From: Lachnospira multipara LB2003
GTDB taxonomy: Bacteria; Bacillota; Clostridia; Lachnospirales; Lachnospiraceae
DNA length: 64,000 nucleotides
Direction: 5' to 3'
Assembly (NCBI RefSeq): GCF_000702205.1
Contig: NZ_KL370871.1
Coordinates: 186,001 to 250,000 of the forward strand
In this document: in pieces, positions 56,333 through 64,000 of the stretch
Layout of the letters: each line of letters opens with the position of its first letter
Numbering within the stretch: position 1 is the first letter of the stretch
The notes under the pieces: generated by a model
Databases searched by the model: none
Told to the model about the DNA's origin: nothing
The model's input: only the letters and a program-made list of their open reading frames with translations
Translations under genes and position numbers: made by a program

Positions 56333-56716
56333 ATGAATTTAACTATGTTAAAGGGTAAGATTCACCGTGCAGTTGTTACACAGGCTGAATTAAATTACGT
56401 TGGAAGTATTACAATTGATAGTGAGCTTCTTGAAGCTGCTGGAATCTTAGAATATGAAATGGTACAAATCGTTGACGTTCAAAACGGTAACCGTTTCGAA
56501 ACATATACAATCGCTGGAGAAGCTGGTTCTGGCATGATTTGCCTTAACGGTGCTGCTGCAAGACAGGTTTCTGTTGGAGATAATGTCATTATAATGTGCT
56601 ACGCACATTATAACGAAGAAGAAGCTAAGTCTCATAAGCCTAAGGTTGTATTTGTTGACGAGCACAACAAAGCTACTCGTATTACAAATTACGAAAAGCA
56701 CGGAGAACTAGGTTAA
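56333..56716 (+). CDS. panD: Aspartate 1-decarboxylase
   Basis: Makes beta-alanine for PanC. The proenzyme cuts itself at Gly24-Ser25 to form a pyruvoyl group; the site is visible as NYVGSITID. The start at 56333 has AGGAG 6 bases upstream and gives the usual 127 residues. [21 protein letters not shown] is a further typical run. It is the last gene of the operon, followed by a strong terminator at 56792. Confidence 0.95.
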   Translation: MNLTMLKGKIHRAVVTQAELNYVGSITIDSELLEAAGILEYEMVQIVDVQNGNRFETYTIAGEAGSGMICLNGAAARQVSVGDNVIIMCYAHYNEEEAKSHKPKVVFVDEHNKATRITNYEKHGELG

Positions 56717-56791
56717 TGTAAACCGTAAATAGCTAATTAGTTAATACTAAAGATAGGCTGATAATAAAAGGCTAATAAAGATGGCTGATAA

Positions 56792-56828
56792 AAGAAAGGC
56801 TGTCATGCAATGCATGACAGCCTTTCTT
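56792..56828. terminator. Bidirectional terminator between panD and tRNA-Pro
   Basis: AAGAAAGGCTGTCATGCA pairs perfectly with its complement around a one-base centre, a stem of about 16-18 bp. T-rich DNA follows on both strands. It ends the pan operon and lies 26 bp beyond the tRNA 3' end. Confidence 0.9.
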
Positions 56829-56854
56829 ATTCCCATAACCTATTTAATTAATAG

Positions 56855-56929
56855 TCGGGGTGACAGGATTCGAACCTGCGACCTCTTGATCCCAAATCAA
56901 GCGCTCTAGCCAAGCTGAGCCACACCCCG
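56855..56929 (-). tRNA. tRNA-Pro (anticodon TGG)
   Basis: The minus strand folds as a 75-base cloverleaf: acceptor CGGGGTG with CACCCCG, anticodon loop TTTGGGA with TGG at its centre, a five-base variable loop, and a GG-TTCGAAT-CC T arm. The discriminator is A. CCA is not encoded. A promoter is visible upstream at 56961-56988. Confidence 0.95.
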
Positions 56930-56960
56930 TAAGGTTTAAATTAAATCAAAGACGTTTAAT

Positions 56961-56988
56961 AGAATACCATATTTTTAGATAAAATCAA
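56961..56988 (-). promoter_or_regulatory. Promoter of tRNA-Pro
   Basis: TTGATT (56983-56988) and TATTCT (56961-56966) are 16 bp apart on the minus strand, with a TGG extension before the -10. Confidence 0.6.
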
Positions 56989-57009
56989 GCACTTTCTATT
57001 AAATTCCGT

Positions 57010-57475
57010 AAATTTCTTGGGTAATTGTATCTTTCCCGGGGCTTTGGCGCCCTTTGGGCGCTTAGTTTCGTACTGGAATTCTGAGATTTTGCGGGTAAGT
57101 TGAGATTTTGCGTGTTTTGATGGTATGCGAAATTACAGGACTTGGGAAAAAATCCGAATATTCAACAGTTGATACGGGCACACCGAAGAATTCTTATAAT
57201 TACCCGTATTAAGCTAGTTAAATGTTTGCAACAAGTTGCAGGTAAGATTTGATTTCTTGGTTTTTACCGGTAATCTCCTACTTGCCTTAAAACTTACAAT
57301 ACCGGTAGATGATAAATTTCTGAGAATTGCCTGTAACTTGCTTAATCAGGGAAGGCTATGCCAAATCAAGGCATACAAGCAAAAAAAGAATTCTTAAGCT
57401 TTACCTGTACGATATTAAATTAATTTAGTTAGCTTAATACCATCAAAATTAGAATTCTTGGCTGTTGCCTGTAGG
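57010..57475. repeat. Degenerate array of a roughly 25-bp motif at about 63-bp intervals
   Basis: A motif of the form GAATTCTT, 4-5 bases, TTRCCNGTA occurs at about 57187, 57250, 57313, 57388 and 57451, with two weaker copies near 57010 and 57075. Distances are 63, 63, 75 and 63 bp among the five good copies; the weak copies are 65 bp apart and the gap from the second weak copy to the first good one is 112 bp. The intervening DNA is different each time. No gene of reasonable quality covers it. GCGCCC-TTT-GGGCGC at 57047-57061 is a short GC-rich hairpin within it. Confidence 0.55.
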
Positions 57476-57480
57476 CAAGG

Positions 57481-57585
57481 CCGAAATTCCTCAAAAAGTC
57501 GCCGGAAATTCCTCAAAAAACACTGGAATCCCCTCAAAAACTACCGGAATACCCTCAAAAACCACAGAAATTTCCAAAAATGGAG
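57481..57585. repeat. Five tandem copies of a 21-bp repeat
   Basis: Copies start at 57481, 57502, 57523, 57544 and 57565, with the consensus CCGGAAWHCCCTCAAAAAC followed by two variable bases. The period is exactly 21 bp, with the last copy divergent and shortened. It lies between the degenerate array and the GNAT terminator. Confidence 0.75.
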
Positions 57586-57610
57586 TTGCCAGTTCACACT
57601 GGCAACTCCA
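57581..57610 (-). terminator. Terminator of the GNAT acetyltransferase gene
   Basis: A perfect 13-bp stem (TGGAGTTGCCAGT and its complement) with a 4-base loop is followed by ATTTTT on the minus strand, 8 bp beyond the stop codon. Confidence 0.85.
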
Positions 57611-57617
57611 TTAAATC

Positions 57618-58079
57618 TTACAACTTCATTTCCATACCTAGCTTTAAGCACTCAAATCCATTCCTCTCATAGAACTTCATTGCGCTTTCATTACAAGCCC
57701 AAACATTTAAAGTTACGTTGTAGTATCCATTATCCTTGGCAAAGCTTTTAACATAGTCAATAAGCTTTGTTCCAACATGCTTTCCTCTTGCCCTCTCATC
57801 TACGCATAAATCATCAACATAAAGAGACTTTATATCGGTTAAGATGTTATCTCCAATATGCTGCTGTGTCTGACAGAAAGCATAACCTAATACCTTTCCT
57901 TCTTCCTCTGCAACAAAAATAGGATTTAAATCGTTCTTTATTAATTCCTCTAACTGTTCCTTAGTATACTTAGTTCCTACGTTAAAGATATCCGGTCTTC
58001 CCTTGTGATGAACTAAGTTTACTTGTAAAAGCAAATCTAGAATTGTCTCTAAATCTTTAGATTGCGCTCTTCTAATCAT
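57618..58079 (-). CDS. GNAT family N-acetyltransferase
   Basis: Acetyl-CoA-dependent transferase, 153 residues. The cofactor-binding signature is DLCVDERARGKHVGTKLI near residues 90-107, followed by VTLNVWACNESAMKFYERNG, the usual last motif. It is cytoplasmic with no extra domain. The start has GGAGG upstream. A 10-bp inverted repeat lies just before the ribosome site. The substrate cannot be predicted. Confidence 0.9.
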   Translation of the reverse strand: MIRRAQSKDLETILDLLLQVNLVHHKGRPDIFNVGTKYTKEQLEELIKNDLNPIFVAEEEGKVLGYAFCQTQQHIGDNILTDIKSLYVDDLCVDERARGKHVGTKLIDYVKSFAKDNGYYNVTLNVWACNESAMKFYERNGFECLKLGMEMKL

Positions 58080-58093
58080 TTCTTCTTCCTCCT

Positions 58094-58133
58094 TGTTGTT
58101 AACGCAATTGCTTTATATCACTGGTTAACAACA
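58094..58133. repeat. Inverted repeat upstream of the GNAT gene
   Basis: TGTTGTTAAC (58094-58103) and its complement GTTAACAACA (58124-58133) are separated by 20 bases and lie 15 bases before the start codon, next to the ribosome site. It could be an operator or an mRNA hairpin. Confidence 0.5.
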
Positions 58134-58249
58134 CAATCTTCTCTAAAGCTATAATACGCTTACTTACTTAATTTTTTATTAACTATAAGATTAATGAACT
58201 TAGTTTATATACGGTTTCATTAATCAAAGTCGCAATAAAAATTATGTTT

Positions 58250-58657
58250 TTAAGCTGTTAATTCATGTCTTATTTTTTCAATAAGTGTTACATCAGCAGG
58301 TAGCCATGCAACCTCGTCTAAATGCTTACTAGTTAGCCACTTTGCGGCTTCATGTTCCTTAAGAACTAAGTCTCCCTCTTCGATCTCAGACCAGAAACAA
58401 TCCATTGAAAGATGGAAAGTTGGGTAGTCGTATTCGATTGTATCAATTAAATCGCCCACCTTAATCTTAGTGTCCAATTCTTCCATAATTTCTCTACGAA
58501 GGGCTTCCTTAGGAGTCTCCCCCTCCTCAATCTTACCGCCAGGAAATTCCCAGCCACCCTTTAAATCACCATACCCTCTTTGAGTTGCAAAAATGATTGG
58601 ATCACCGTTAGCGTTTTTATCCTTTATGACAGCTGCCACAACTCTAATAGTTTTCAT
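58250..58657 (-). CDS. NUDIX hydrolase (MutT-like)
   Basis: Nucleoside triphosphate pyrophosphatase, 135 residues. The NUDIX box is complete: GGKIEEGET, then REIMEELDTKI, giving G-x5-E-x7-REUxEExGU with minor variation at the end. Entry strings VVAAVIKDK and QRGYGDLKGGWEFPGG are as in the (deoxy)nucleoside triphosphate pyrophosphohydrolase group. It lies 40 bp after the helicase gene, on the same strand. It probably cleans the nucleotide pool. Confidence 0.9.
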   Translation of the reverse strand: MKTIRVVAAVIKDKNANGDPIIFATQRGYGDLKGGWEFPGGKIEEGETPKEALRREIMEELDTKIKVGDLIDTIEYDYPTFHLSMDCFWSEIEEGDLVLKEHEAAKWLTSKHLDEVAWLPADVTLIEKIRHELTA

Positions 58658-58697
58658 ATGTCCTCCCGTCTTTATAGTTATTTTTATTCAAAGTCGA

Positions 58698-61622
58698 TTA
58701 ACTAATCAAATATTCATATATATCCTCACGAACCTCTCTATCAAGGCTAAACAAGAAATTCACTATAGGCAAATCTTGACCTTTGTCATTCTTAATGGTC
58801 TTTTGTTGCCAATCAATTGGCTTTACATTTCCCATATAATAAAAATCTGAACCCTCGCCATCACTCTTCTTAATAAAGAGACAAATTTTAAGATTGTTAT
58901 CTTTATAGTTGATTATACTCTGTGCTTCATCCTTTTCAAGAGTCACCCTACTTCTTGTCATCCAACTAAATATACGTTGATTAATAAATTGATCCTCGTA
59001 TTTTGTACTTTCTGAGATATCATCTTTTTTCTCATAAGTTATAAAAATAGGACAAGTATTATGCTTAATTCTATATCCATACATAGTTGAACTCTCATCC
59101 TTATCCCAGTTCATAAGACGACATACATCTTTTCTGGAATATTTTTCATAGAGAACTAAATTGTTATCATCATGATTCTTATAAATATCCTCATATCGTC
59201 TAAAGCCGTATTCTATGAGATTTTCCAACTCATTTTTAAAATACAAATCATGTAAAATATTATAAAAAGCAGTTTCTCGTTTTAGGTAATCCTTATTGAA
59301 AGTCTTCATATCAACAAAATCAACATCTTTAAAATTTTTCTTATCTGAACCAGATAAAAACTCCCCTGTAATAATTCTTAAAGCTGATTCATAATCTGCT
59401 TCTTTAAACTTTTCATTTTGGGCTTCCAGATTTTTGATAAAATCGGACTTTTCAATTTTTCCCTTTTCAATTATTGCCTTTAACATTAAAAGCTCATGAA
59501 TTCTCTTTCCATCAACTATTAAATTAGATATAAAGCTAATTGTATCCACTTGCTCCTTATTAAAATTAATGACGTAATCCTTATCAACGCTCTTAACGAA
59601 TTCATAATAAGAACCAGAATATTTTATAAATAGCATAGGATCAACTTCACCATGTTCATAAAAATCTAGCACTGAAGGAATCCTACCAAGCTTATATTTC
59701 ATCTGATAATACTTCTCAGAAAGCATCTTCTTTTTTGTTGTCATCTTATCGATAGATTCATAAATTTGCTTTCTAGTTATTTCATCAAAATGTATTGTTG
59801 AACAGCCAGGAATCACCCTTGAACCTTCTCTTACATACTTACGAATTGTATCCTTGTTATAGCTTCTATCTCCAGAAAGGGCAATTGGAATCAGGAAGTT
59901 ATTCTGATAATTTCCAATAAAATCAAGAACAACAACATATTCCTTGTTGTCAGCTTTTCTTAAGCCTCTTCCTAATTGCTGCACAAAAATAATTGCTGAC
60001 TGTGTTGGACGAAGCATAATAACCTGATTAACCTCAGGAATATCAACACCCTCGTTAAAGATATCTACAGTGAAAATGTAGTCTAAGGCCTTATGTCCAT
60101 TTTCTTCAAAATTATCCATCTCAAGTCTTGCAACTGCTGCCTCACGTTCCTCTTCTGAATTCTCACCTGAAAGTGCAACAGTGTTTAAACCTCGGCTATT
60201 AAATTCTTCAGAAAGCTGTTTAGCCTCTTCATTTCTAGAACAAAAGATAAGCCCTTTAACCCTATTTCCAGAATGGCCATAATAATTTGCCTGTTCTAAA
60301 ATGTGGTCCACTCTAGACTTTGATGTGAGTTTATTAAAGGCTGTGTTATCGTCAATCAATTCTCCATCAATGGATAAATCCGAAATTCCAAAGTAATGAA
60401 ATGGACATAATAAATCCTCTTCTAAGGCTTGATTAAGGCGAATCTCGTAAGCAATATTATGATCAAAAAGCTTATATATATCAAAGCCATCCGTTCTTTC
60501 TGGAGATGCTGTCATTCCAAGAAAAAGACGTGGTTTAAAATATTCCATAATTTTCTGATAAGTTGGGGCACCTGCCTTATGAGTCTCATCAATTACAATA
60601 CAATCAAAACGATTGATGTCGAATTTATTCAAAATTTCATCTCTACTCATTGTCTGAACAGTTGAAAACAAATAATCGGCATGGTAATCCTTATGATTTC
60701 CTGACAAAAGCCCTGTGGATACCGTACTTGGCAAAACCTTTTTATAAGAATTCCTTGCCTGCTTTAAAATCTGCTCACGATGCACCAAAAATAAAACCTT
60801 CTTAAACCCCAACTCACGCATGGCAAAAGCTGAAGCGTAAGTCTTACCAGTACCTGTTGCAGAAATAAGTAAAGCCCTAGTTTTTTTATTTCCGTCTGTT
60901 TCATTTTTTTCTATAATCTTTTTTAAATTAGAAATAAAGCCTACTTGCATGCTGTTAGGTTCTAGTTTATATTTTTCTAAAGATATCAATTCTTCAGCCT
61001 TAGCAATCTGTCGTTGCTTGCTTATGATTTGATACTTTTCTTTATAATTCTCAATAAAATCCTCAAAGCTTAAGCTATCCTGCGAGTTCCATAAAGCATT
61101 AAACTCCTCAATGATCTGCTTTGTCATCTCACCATCTTTAGTCGAGACAAGTTTTGTGTTCCACTCAATATTCTTAGTAAGAGCTGAACCTGTAAGATTC
61201 GCACTACCAATGATTATTCTGTATATTTCTTCTTTTTTGAAAATGTATCCCTTAGTGTGAAATCCTTCTTTGCCGTCCTGTACGTGATACATTTTAAGTT
61301 CTATATTCTTTAATTGGTGAATTGTTTCAAGAGCCTTGGGTTCGCTAAAGTTAAGATAATCCGTTGTTAGAATCTGACCGGGAATATTCTTCTCTTCAAG
61401 CTCCTTTAATATGGATAATAAAGGAGTGATGCCACTTCTAGTAATAAAGGCAACGCTGATTTGAAAGCTATCACAAACTCGAAGTTCATTCTCGATAGAC
61501 GAAATAACTTTCTTACCCTCTCTATAATTATTAGATACAAACTGAGGTCTAAAACTTTCGTTAGACACAACTGAACCATCTATGTATGCAGTTTCAAAAC
61601 CTCTTCTCATTTCCTCTATCAT
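58698..61622 (-). CDS. PLD-like nuclease domain, DEAD/DEAH helicase and DUF3427 protein
   Basis: A 974-residue protein. Residues 40-185 are a phospholipase-D-like domain with HTKGYIF (H122, K124) and GSANLTGSA (S140, N142), one HKD site. The SF2 helicase core follows: Walker A ATGTGKT (255-261), DETH (345-348), and GRGLRK motif VI near 555. The last 300 residues are the DUF3427-type C-terminal domain. I start it at 61622, where GAGGG lies 5 bases upstream. It probably acts on DNA, in repair or defence; the NUDIX gene follows. Confidence 0.87.
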   Translation of the reverse strand: MIEEMRRGFETAYIDGSVVSNESFRPQFVSNNYREGKKVISSIENELRVCDSFQISVAFITRSGITPLLSILKELEEKNIPGQILTTDYLNFSEPKALETIHQLKNIELKMYHVQDGKEGFHTKGYIFKKEEIYRIIIGSANLTGSALTKNIEWNTKLVSTKDGEMTKQIIEEFNALWNSQDSLSFEDFIENYKEKYQIISKQRQIAKAEELISLEKYKLEPNSMQVGFISNLKKIIEKNETDGNKKTRALLISATGTGKTYASAFAMRELGFKKVLFLVHREQILKQARNSYKKVLPSTVSTGLLSGNHKDYHADYLFSTVQTMSRDEILNKFDINRFDCIVIDETHKAGAPTYQKIMEYFKPRLFLGMTASPERTDGFDIYKLFDHNIAYEIRLNQALEEDLLCPFHYFGISDLSIDGELIDDNTAFNKLTSKSRVDHILEQANYYGHSGNRVKGLIFCSRNEEAKQLSEEFNSRGLNTVALSGENSEEEREAAVARLEMDNFEENGHKALDYIFTVDIFNEGVDIPEVNQVIMLRPTQSAIIFVQQLGRGLRKADNKEYVVVLDFIGNYQNNFLIPIALSGDRSYNKDTIRKYVREGSRVIPGCSTIHFDEITRKQIYESIDKMTTKKKMLSEKYYQMKYKLGRIPSVLDFYEHGEVDPMLFIKYSGSYYEFVKSVDKDYVINFNKEQVDTISFISNLIVDGKRIHELLMLKAIIEKGKIEKSDFIKNLEAQNEKFKEADYESALRIITGEFLSGSDKKNFKDVDFVDMKTFNKDYLKRETAFYNILHDLYFKNELENLIEYGFRRYEDIYKNHDDNNLVLYEKYSRKDVCRLMNWDKDESSTMYGYRIKHNTCPIFITYEKKDDISESTKYEDQFINQRIFSWMTRSRVTLEKDEAQSIINYKDNNLKICLFIKKSDGEGSDFYYMGNVKPIDWQQKTIKNDKGQDLPIVNFLFSLDREVREDIYEYLIS

Positions 61623-61736
61623 AATGTCCCTCACTTTTACGTATTTTGCTTGATTACTGTATTCTATTATACTACATGGATTATTTTAGTGACATTATTT
61701 CTAGATTAATAATTTCAATTAATACCATAAAAATAA

Positions 61737-61763
61737 GGTGATACAGTGTTTTGCTGTACCACC
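61737..61763 (-). terminator. Terminator of the lipoprotein gene
   Basis: GGTGATACAG and CTGTACCACC form a 10-bp stem (one wobble on the RNA), followed on the minus strand by TTATTTTT. It lies just after the lipoprotein stop codon. Confidence 0.75.
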
Positions 61764-61772
61764 CAGTAGTTA

Positions 61773-62429
61773 TTATTTAATTTTTACTTGATAATAATAT
61801 CCTGTGTAATTATAGTTAGTAATTGTTATATTTTGTGCCTGTTCAATTACATCTTTGTTAACTTCAGCGAATAAAATAAAATCGTATTCTTTAAAACATT
61901 CAAGCTGTTTATCAGGAAATGGCATTGTTAATATTTCATCATTCAACTTACATAAAGCTTTACATCGAATTTCAGCTCCATCAATATTTAATGTTACATT
62001 TATCTTATCATTATTCTTAAAATAATCTGATAAAAAGAGATTATCGTAAAGATGTAGTGGGATATCCGTATAATCATATAAAGGTTCTACGTACATACTA
62101 TACTCACATATAAAAAAAGTATTATTAACATCCTGTAAATCATCTATATATTCTCCATAAGGATATCCCTCATTATCCAAATAATAATCTTTAAATGTAA
62201 ATGTATTTTTTTGTATATTATCATCTATTGTATATTCTTCAACTTTATTTAGTTCATATTTCTCTATATCCTTTTGTGATTCTGTTTCTTTTTCTGTTTT
62301 AGCAACTGTCTTAGTTTCTAATTCAGCAGGAATAGATTCTGTTTCAATTTCTTTTGGACTTCCTGTTTTACCACACCCAATAAGTGATAACATCAATACA
62401 GATAATGCTGTTATAAATATTTTCTTCAT
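61773..62429 (-). CDS. Putative lipoprotein, 218 residues
   Basis: Signal peptide with lipobox SLIGC, followed by a Glu/Thr/Lys-rich linker (about 20-60). The mature domain of about 150 residues has a beta-rich pattern with FKDYYLDNEGYPYGEYIDD and NVTLNIDGAEIRC, and a Tyr-rich end. I do not recognise it. It lies 30 bp after the UvrD-like gene. Confidence 0.7.
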   Translation of the reverse strand: MKKIFITALSVLMLSLIGCGKTGSPKEIETESIPAELETKTVAKTEKETESQKDIEKYELNKVEEYTIDDNIQKNTFTFKDYYLDNEGYPYGEYIDDLQDVNNTFFICEYSMYVEPLYDYTDIPLHLYDNLFLSDYFKNNDKINVTLNIDGAEIRCKALCKLNDEILTMPFPDKQLECFKEYDFILFAEVNKDVIEQAQNITITNYNYTGYYYQVKIK

Positions 62430-62459
62430 ACTTAACCCCCTTAGATTACTCTTATAGCT

Positions 62460-64000
62460 TTAATACATAACTTCATCATCTACTAATATTACTAACTCCG
62501 ATTGTGCTCTTGTATAAGCAATGTACTTCTCATTCTTAGACATTTTATTTGGAAGAACAAAAACCTTATCAAATTCTATGCCCTTAACTTGTTCAACTGT
62601 CATAAATGATATTATACCCTTACCTGTACTTTCTTCTGATATTCTATTTAATTCTTTCAAATCTTTCTTTGAAAAAACATAATTTTTATCAAGCTTTCTA
62701 GAAACTATAATAGCTATTCTAGAATCATCATATGACATATCTTTAATTGCATCTTTTAATCGTTTTAAATTAAGTTCACTTACCACTGCACCATCAACAC
62801 CAGTTTGTTGTACTGACATATCAAAATTCTTATTACAGAATTTAGTAATTTGATTTGTATTTCTATAATTTTCATTGAGCACAAACATATTTGCTTCATA
62901 TTTGTTTTTTAATTCAGACCAATCCGTTATCCCTCTTTCTTTAAATATACATTGATTTATATCTCCATATATATTCAAATATGGTTTTTTCTTGTTCATT
63001 GACATAATAAGTTTAATTTCATTTACAGCAAGGTCCTGACCTTCATCAATAGAGATAAACTCATAACTACCATATGTCTTATTAAAGTATTTCTTACATA
63101 GATACAAACGTACATATAAATCATATCTATGCAATCCACCCTTTAATTCTACTTTGTTTTCTTCTCTAAACTTTCTGCTTGCCTTTAAGAAAATGTTATT
63201 AAATGTTTTCTTAACCTGCCAATCAAGCGACTCTTTATATAGCTTATTTATTCTCTCATATAACTCCTCACTTTTTTCGTTTTCTTTTAGATTAGCTAGT
63301 TTATTTGATATTTTCTCTATTCTAGTTTTACAAGCGTTCAACTCCTTAGTTCTTCTGTCTAACCTTTTACTTAGGTTTTCACAGTCTTTAACTAGTTTTA
63401 AAGCGTCTAACATAGTAACACATATAGCTGATATTTCATCTAGTGCTTTTGATTCATAGTCATAATTAAGCATTGTTACATATTGTTTTTTTACATTATC
63501 TAATTTCTTTAATTCATTAAGATTCTCGTCAATTTTTTCTTGAATACGCTGTATCTTTCTTGCTCTACCAATGTTAATAAATGCGCTTTTTTCTTTCTCA
63601 ACTCTGGTGTTTAATTCTGCAATTGTATTATTAATCTTTTCTTCTTCTATTTGATTCTCATTTATTTTCTCAATAATTACATTTTTAATTTTATCTGGTA
63701 ATTCTTGAATACTTGTTACATATTCTTCATTAGATTTTAAATAGGCTTCTTCCCTAGCTTTTAAATTTATCTTTTCCTGTCTAAGTTTTAAGGTCTCATC
63801 TTCAATATTTTGCTTATTAATTTCAATAAGGTTTTTATATCCTTCTACTTTCATCCTGAAATTAAAAGCATATGTAAATTCATTTTCATCATTTAGCCCT
63901 TTTACTGCTTTTCCAAACTCGACAGATATCTCCTGTAGGTCCAAAAATTTCTTTTTTCTTTTTTCTATCTCCTTTTTATATGCATTGTCTAAATCCTTTA
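62460..64000 (-). CDS. UvrD/Rep-family helicase-like ATPase, partial (N-terminus outside the window)
   Basis: C-terminal part of a superfamily-1 ATPase. The frame is open to the window edge without a stop, so the gene extends beyond 64000; a TTG at 63944 is not a good start. The visible 513 residues begin with long charged coiled coils, then SIDEGQDLAVNEI (motif II), NIYGDINQCIF (motif III), LNENYRNTNQI (motif IV), MTVEQVKGIEFDKVFVL (motif V) and IAYTRAQSELVIL (motif VI). Walker A is beyond the edge. The coiled-coil insertion recalls HelD-like proteins, but this is not certain. Confidence 0.8.
   Translation of the reverse strand, partial: KDLDNAYKKEIEKRKKKFLDLQEISVEFGKAVKGLNDENEFTYAFNFRMKVEGYKNLIEINKQNIEDETLKLRQEKINLKAREEAYLKSNEEYVTSIQELPDKIKNVIIEKINENQIEEEKINNTIAELNTRVEKEKSAFINIGRARKIQRIQEKIDENLNELKKLDNVKKQYVTMLNYDYESKALDEISAICVTMLDALKLVKDCENLSKRLDRRTKELNACKTRIEKISNKLANLKENEKSEELYERINKLYKESLDWQVKKTFNNIFLKASRKFREENKVELKGGLHRYDLYVRLYLCKKYFNKTYGSYEFISIDEGQDLAVNEIKLIMSMNKKKPYLNIYGDINQCIFKERGITDWSELKNKYEANMFVLNENYRNTNQITKFCNKNFDMSVQQTGVDGAVVSELNLKRLKDAIKDMSYDDSRIAIIVSRKLDKNYVFSKKDLKELNRISEESTGKGIISFMTVEQVKGIEFDKVFVLPNKMSKNEKYIAYTRAQSELVILVDDEVMY

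Noticed and set aside
57010-57585. CRISPR array
   Set aside because: The repeats are degenerate and short, spacing is not constant enough, and the second set is a plain 21-bp tandem repeat without spacers. No cas gene is in the window.
57458-57751. 97-residue open frame over the 21-bp repeats
   Set aside because: It consists of the repeat translated plus an antisense part of the GNAT gene, has no good ribosome site and crosses a terminator.

Overview
The window looks like a chromosomal segment of a low-GC, Gram-positive anaerobe of the class Clostridia, most likely Lachnospiraceae. Reasons: AT-rich DNA with strong AGGAGG-type ribosome sites; a CdaA/CdaR c-di-AMP module; an HrcA/CIRCE heat-shock operator; two-subunit Fe-S L-serine dehydratase; an LplABC-type oligosaccharide ABC importer; CheX; a Gram-positive CpsBCD/LCP envelope set; and panBCD with a PanG-type reductase. 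No ribosomal RNA, CRISPR array, prophage or intact insertion sequence was seen. Genus-level placement is inference.

Left part (1-13.2 kb): an ABC importer operon on the minus strand (partial second permease, a permease with an unusual N-terminal zinc ribbon, a lipoprotein binding protein), a YigZ-type protein, a class A penicillin-binding protein, then a minus-strand operon (lipoprotein, coiled-coil protein, FolC, a 47-residue protein, zinc-ribbon/TPR membrane protein, methyltransferase).

Middle part (13.4-41.4 kb): GdhA; a polysaccharide control module (HAD phosphatase, CpsB, Wzz, CpsD, LCP ligase) without glycosyltransferases; ClpX; HtrA; phosphoglucomutase; a long operon ending in CdaA, CdaR and HPr; a J-domain protein; a CDF exporter; a transglutaminase-like surface protein; an oxidoreductase, an exonuclease, TrmL, CheX, an Lrp-type regulator with an aminotransferase, a PurM/HypE-fold protein, and a 34-residue membrane protein divergent from a TPR-like membrane protein.

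Right part (41.5-64 kb): GH25 lysozyme; SDR; a COG2509 flavoprotein with a structured leader; an acidic repeat protein with an EF-hand loop; a NifX-Cys/His-FKBP fusion divergent from a ZIP metal transporter; serine dehydratase behind a terminator-like leader; a secreted nuclease; L25/Ctc under a CIRCE operator; a Gfo/Idh protein; panG-panB-panC-panD; tRNA-Pro; a 650-bp repeat-rich non-coding stretch; GNAT; NUDIX; a PLD-helicase-DUF3427 protein; a lipoprotein; and the C-terminal part of a UvrD-like ATPase cut by the window edge.

Cell-envelope functions dominate: PBP, LCP ligase, CpsBCD, GH25, HtrA, CdaA and the transglutaminase-like protein. The most interesting non-gene signals are the CIRCE box before ctc, the probable attenuator before sdaAB, the degenerate array of about 63-bp period beside tRNA-Pro with its adjoining 21-bp tandem repeat, and a short sequence shared by two intergenic sites 3 kb apart. 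All start sites, promoters and terminators were read by eye and have not been tested.
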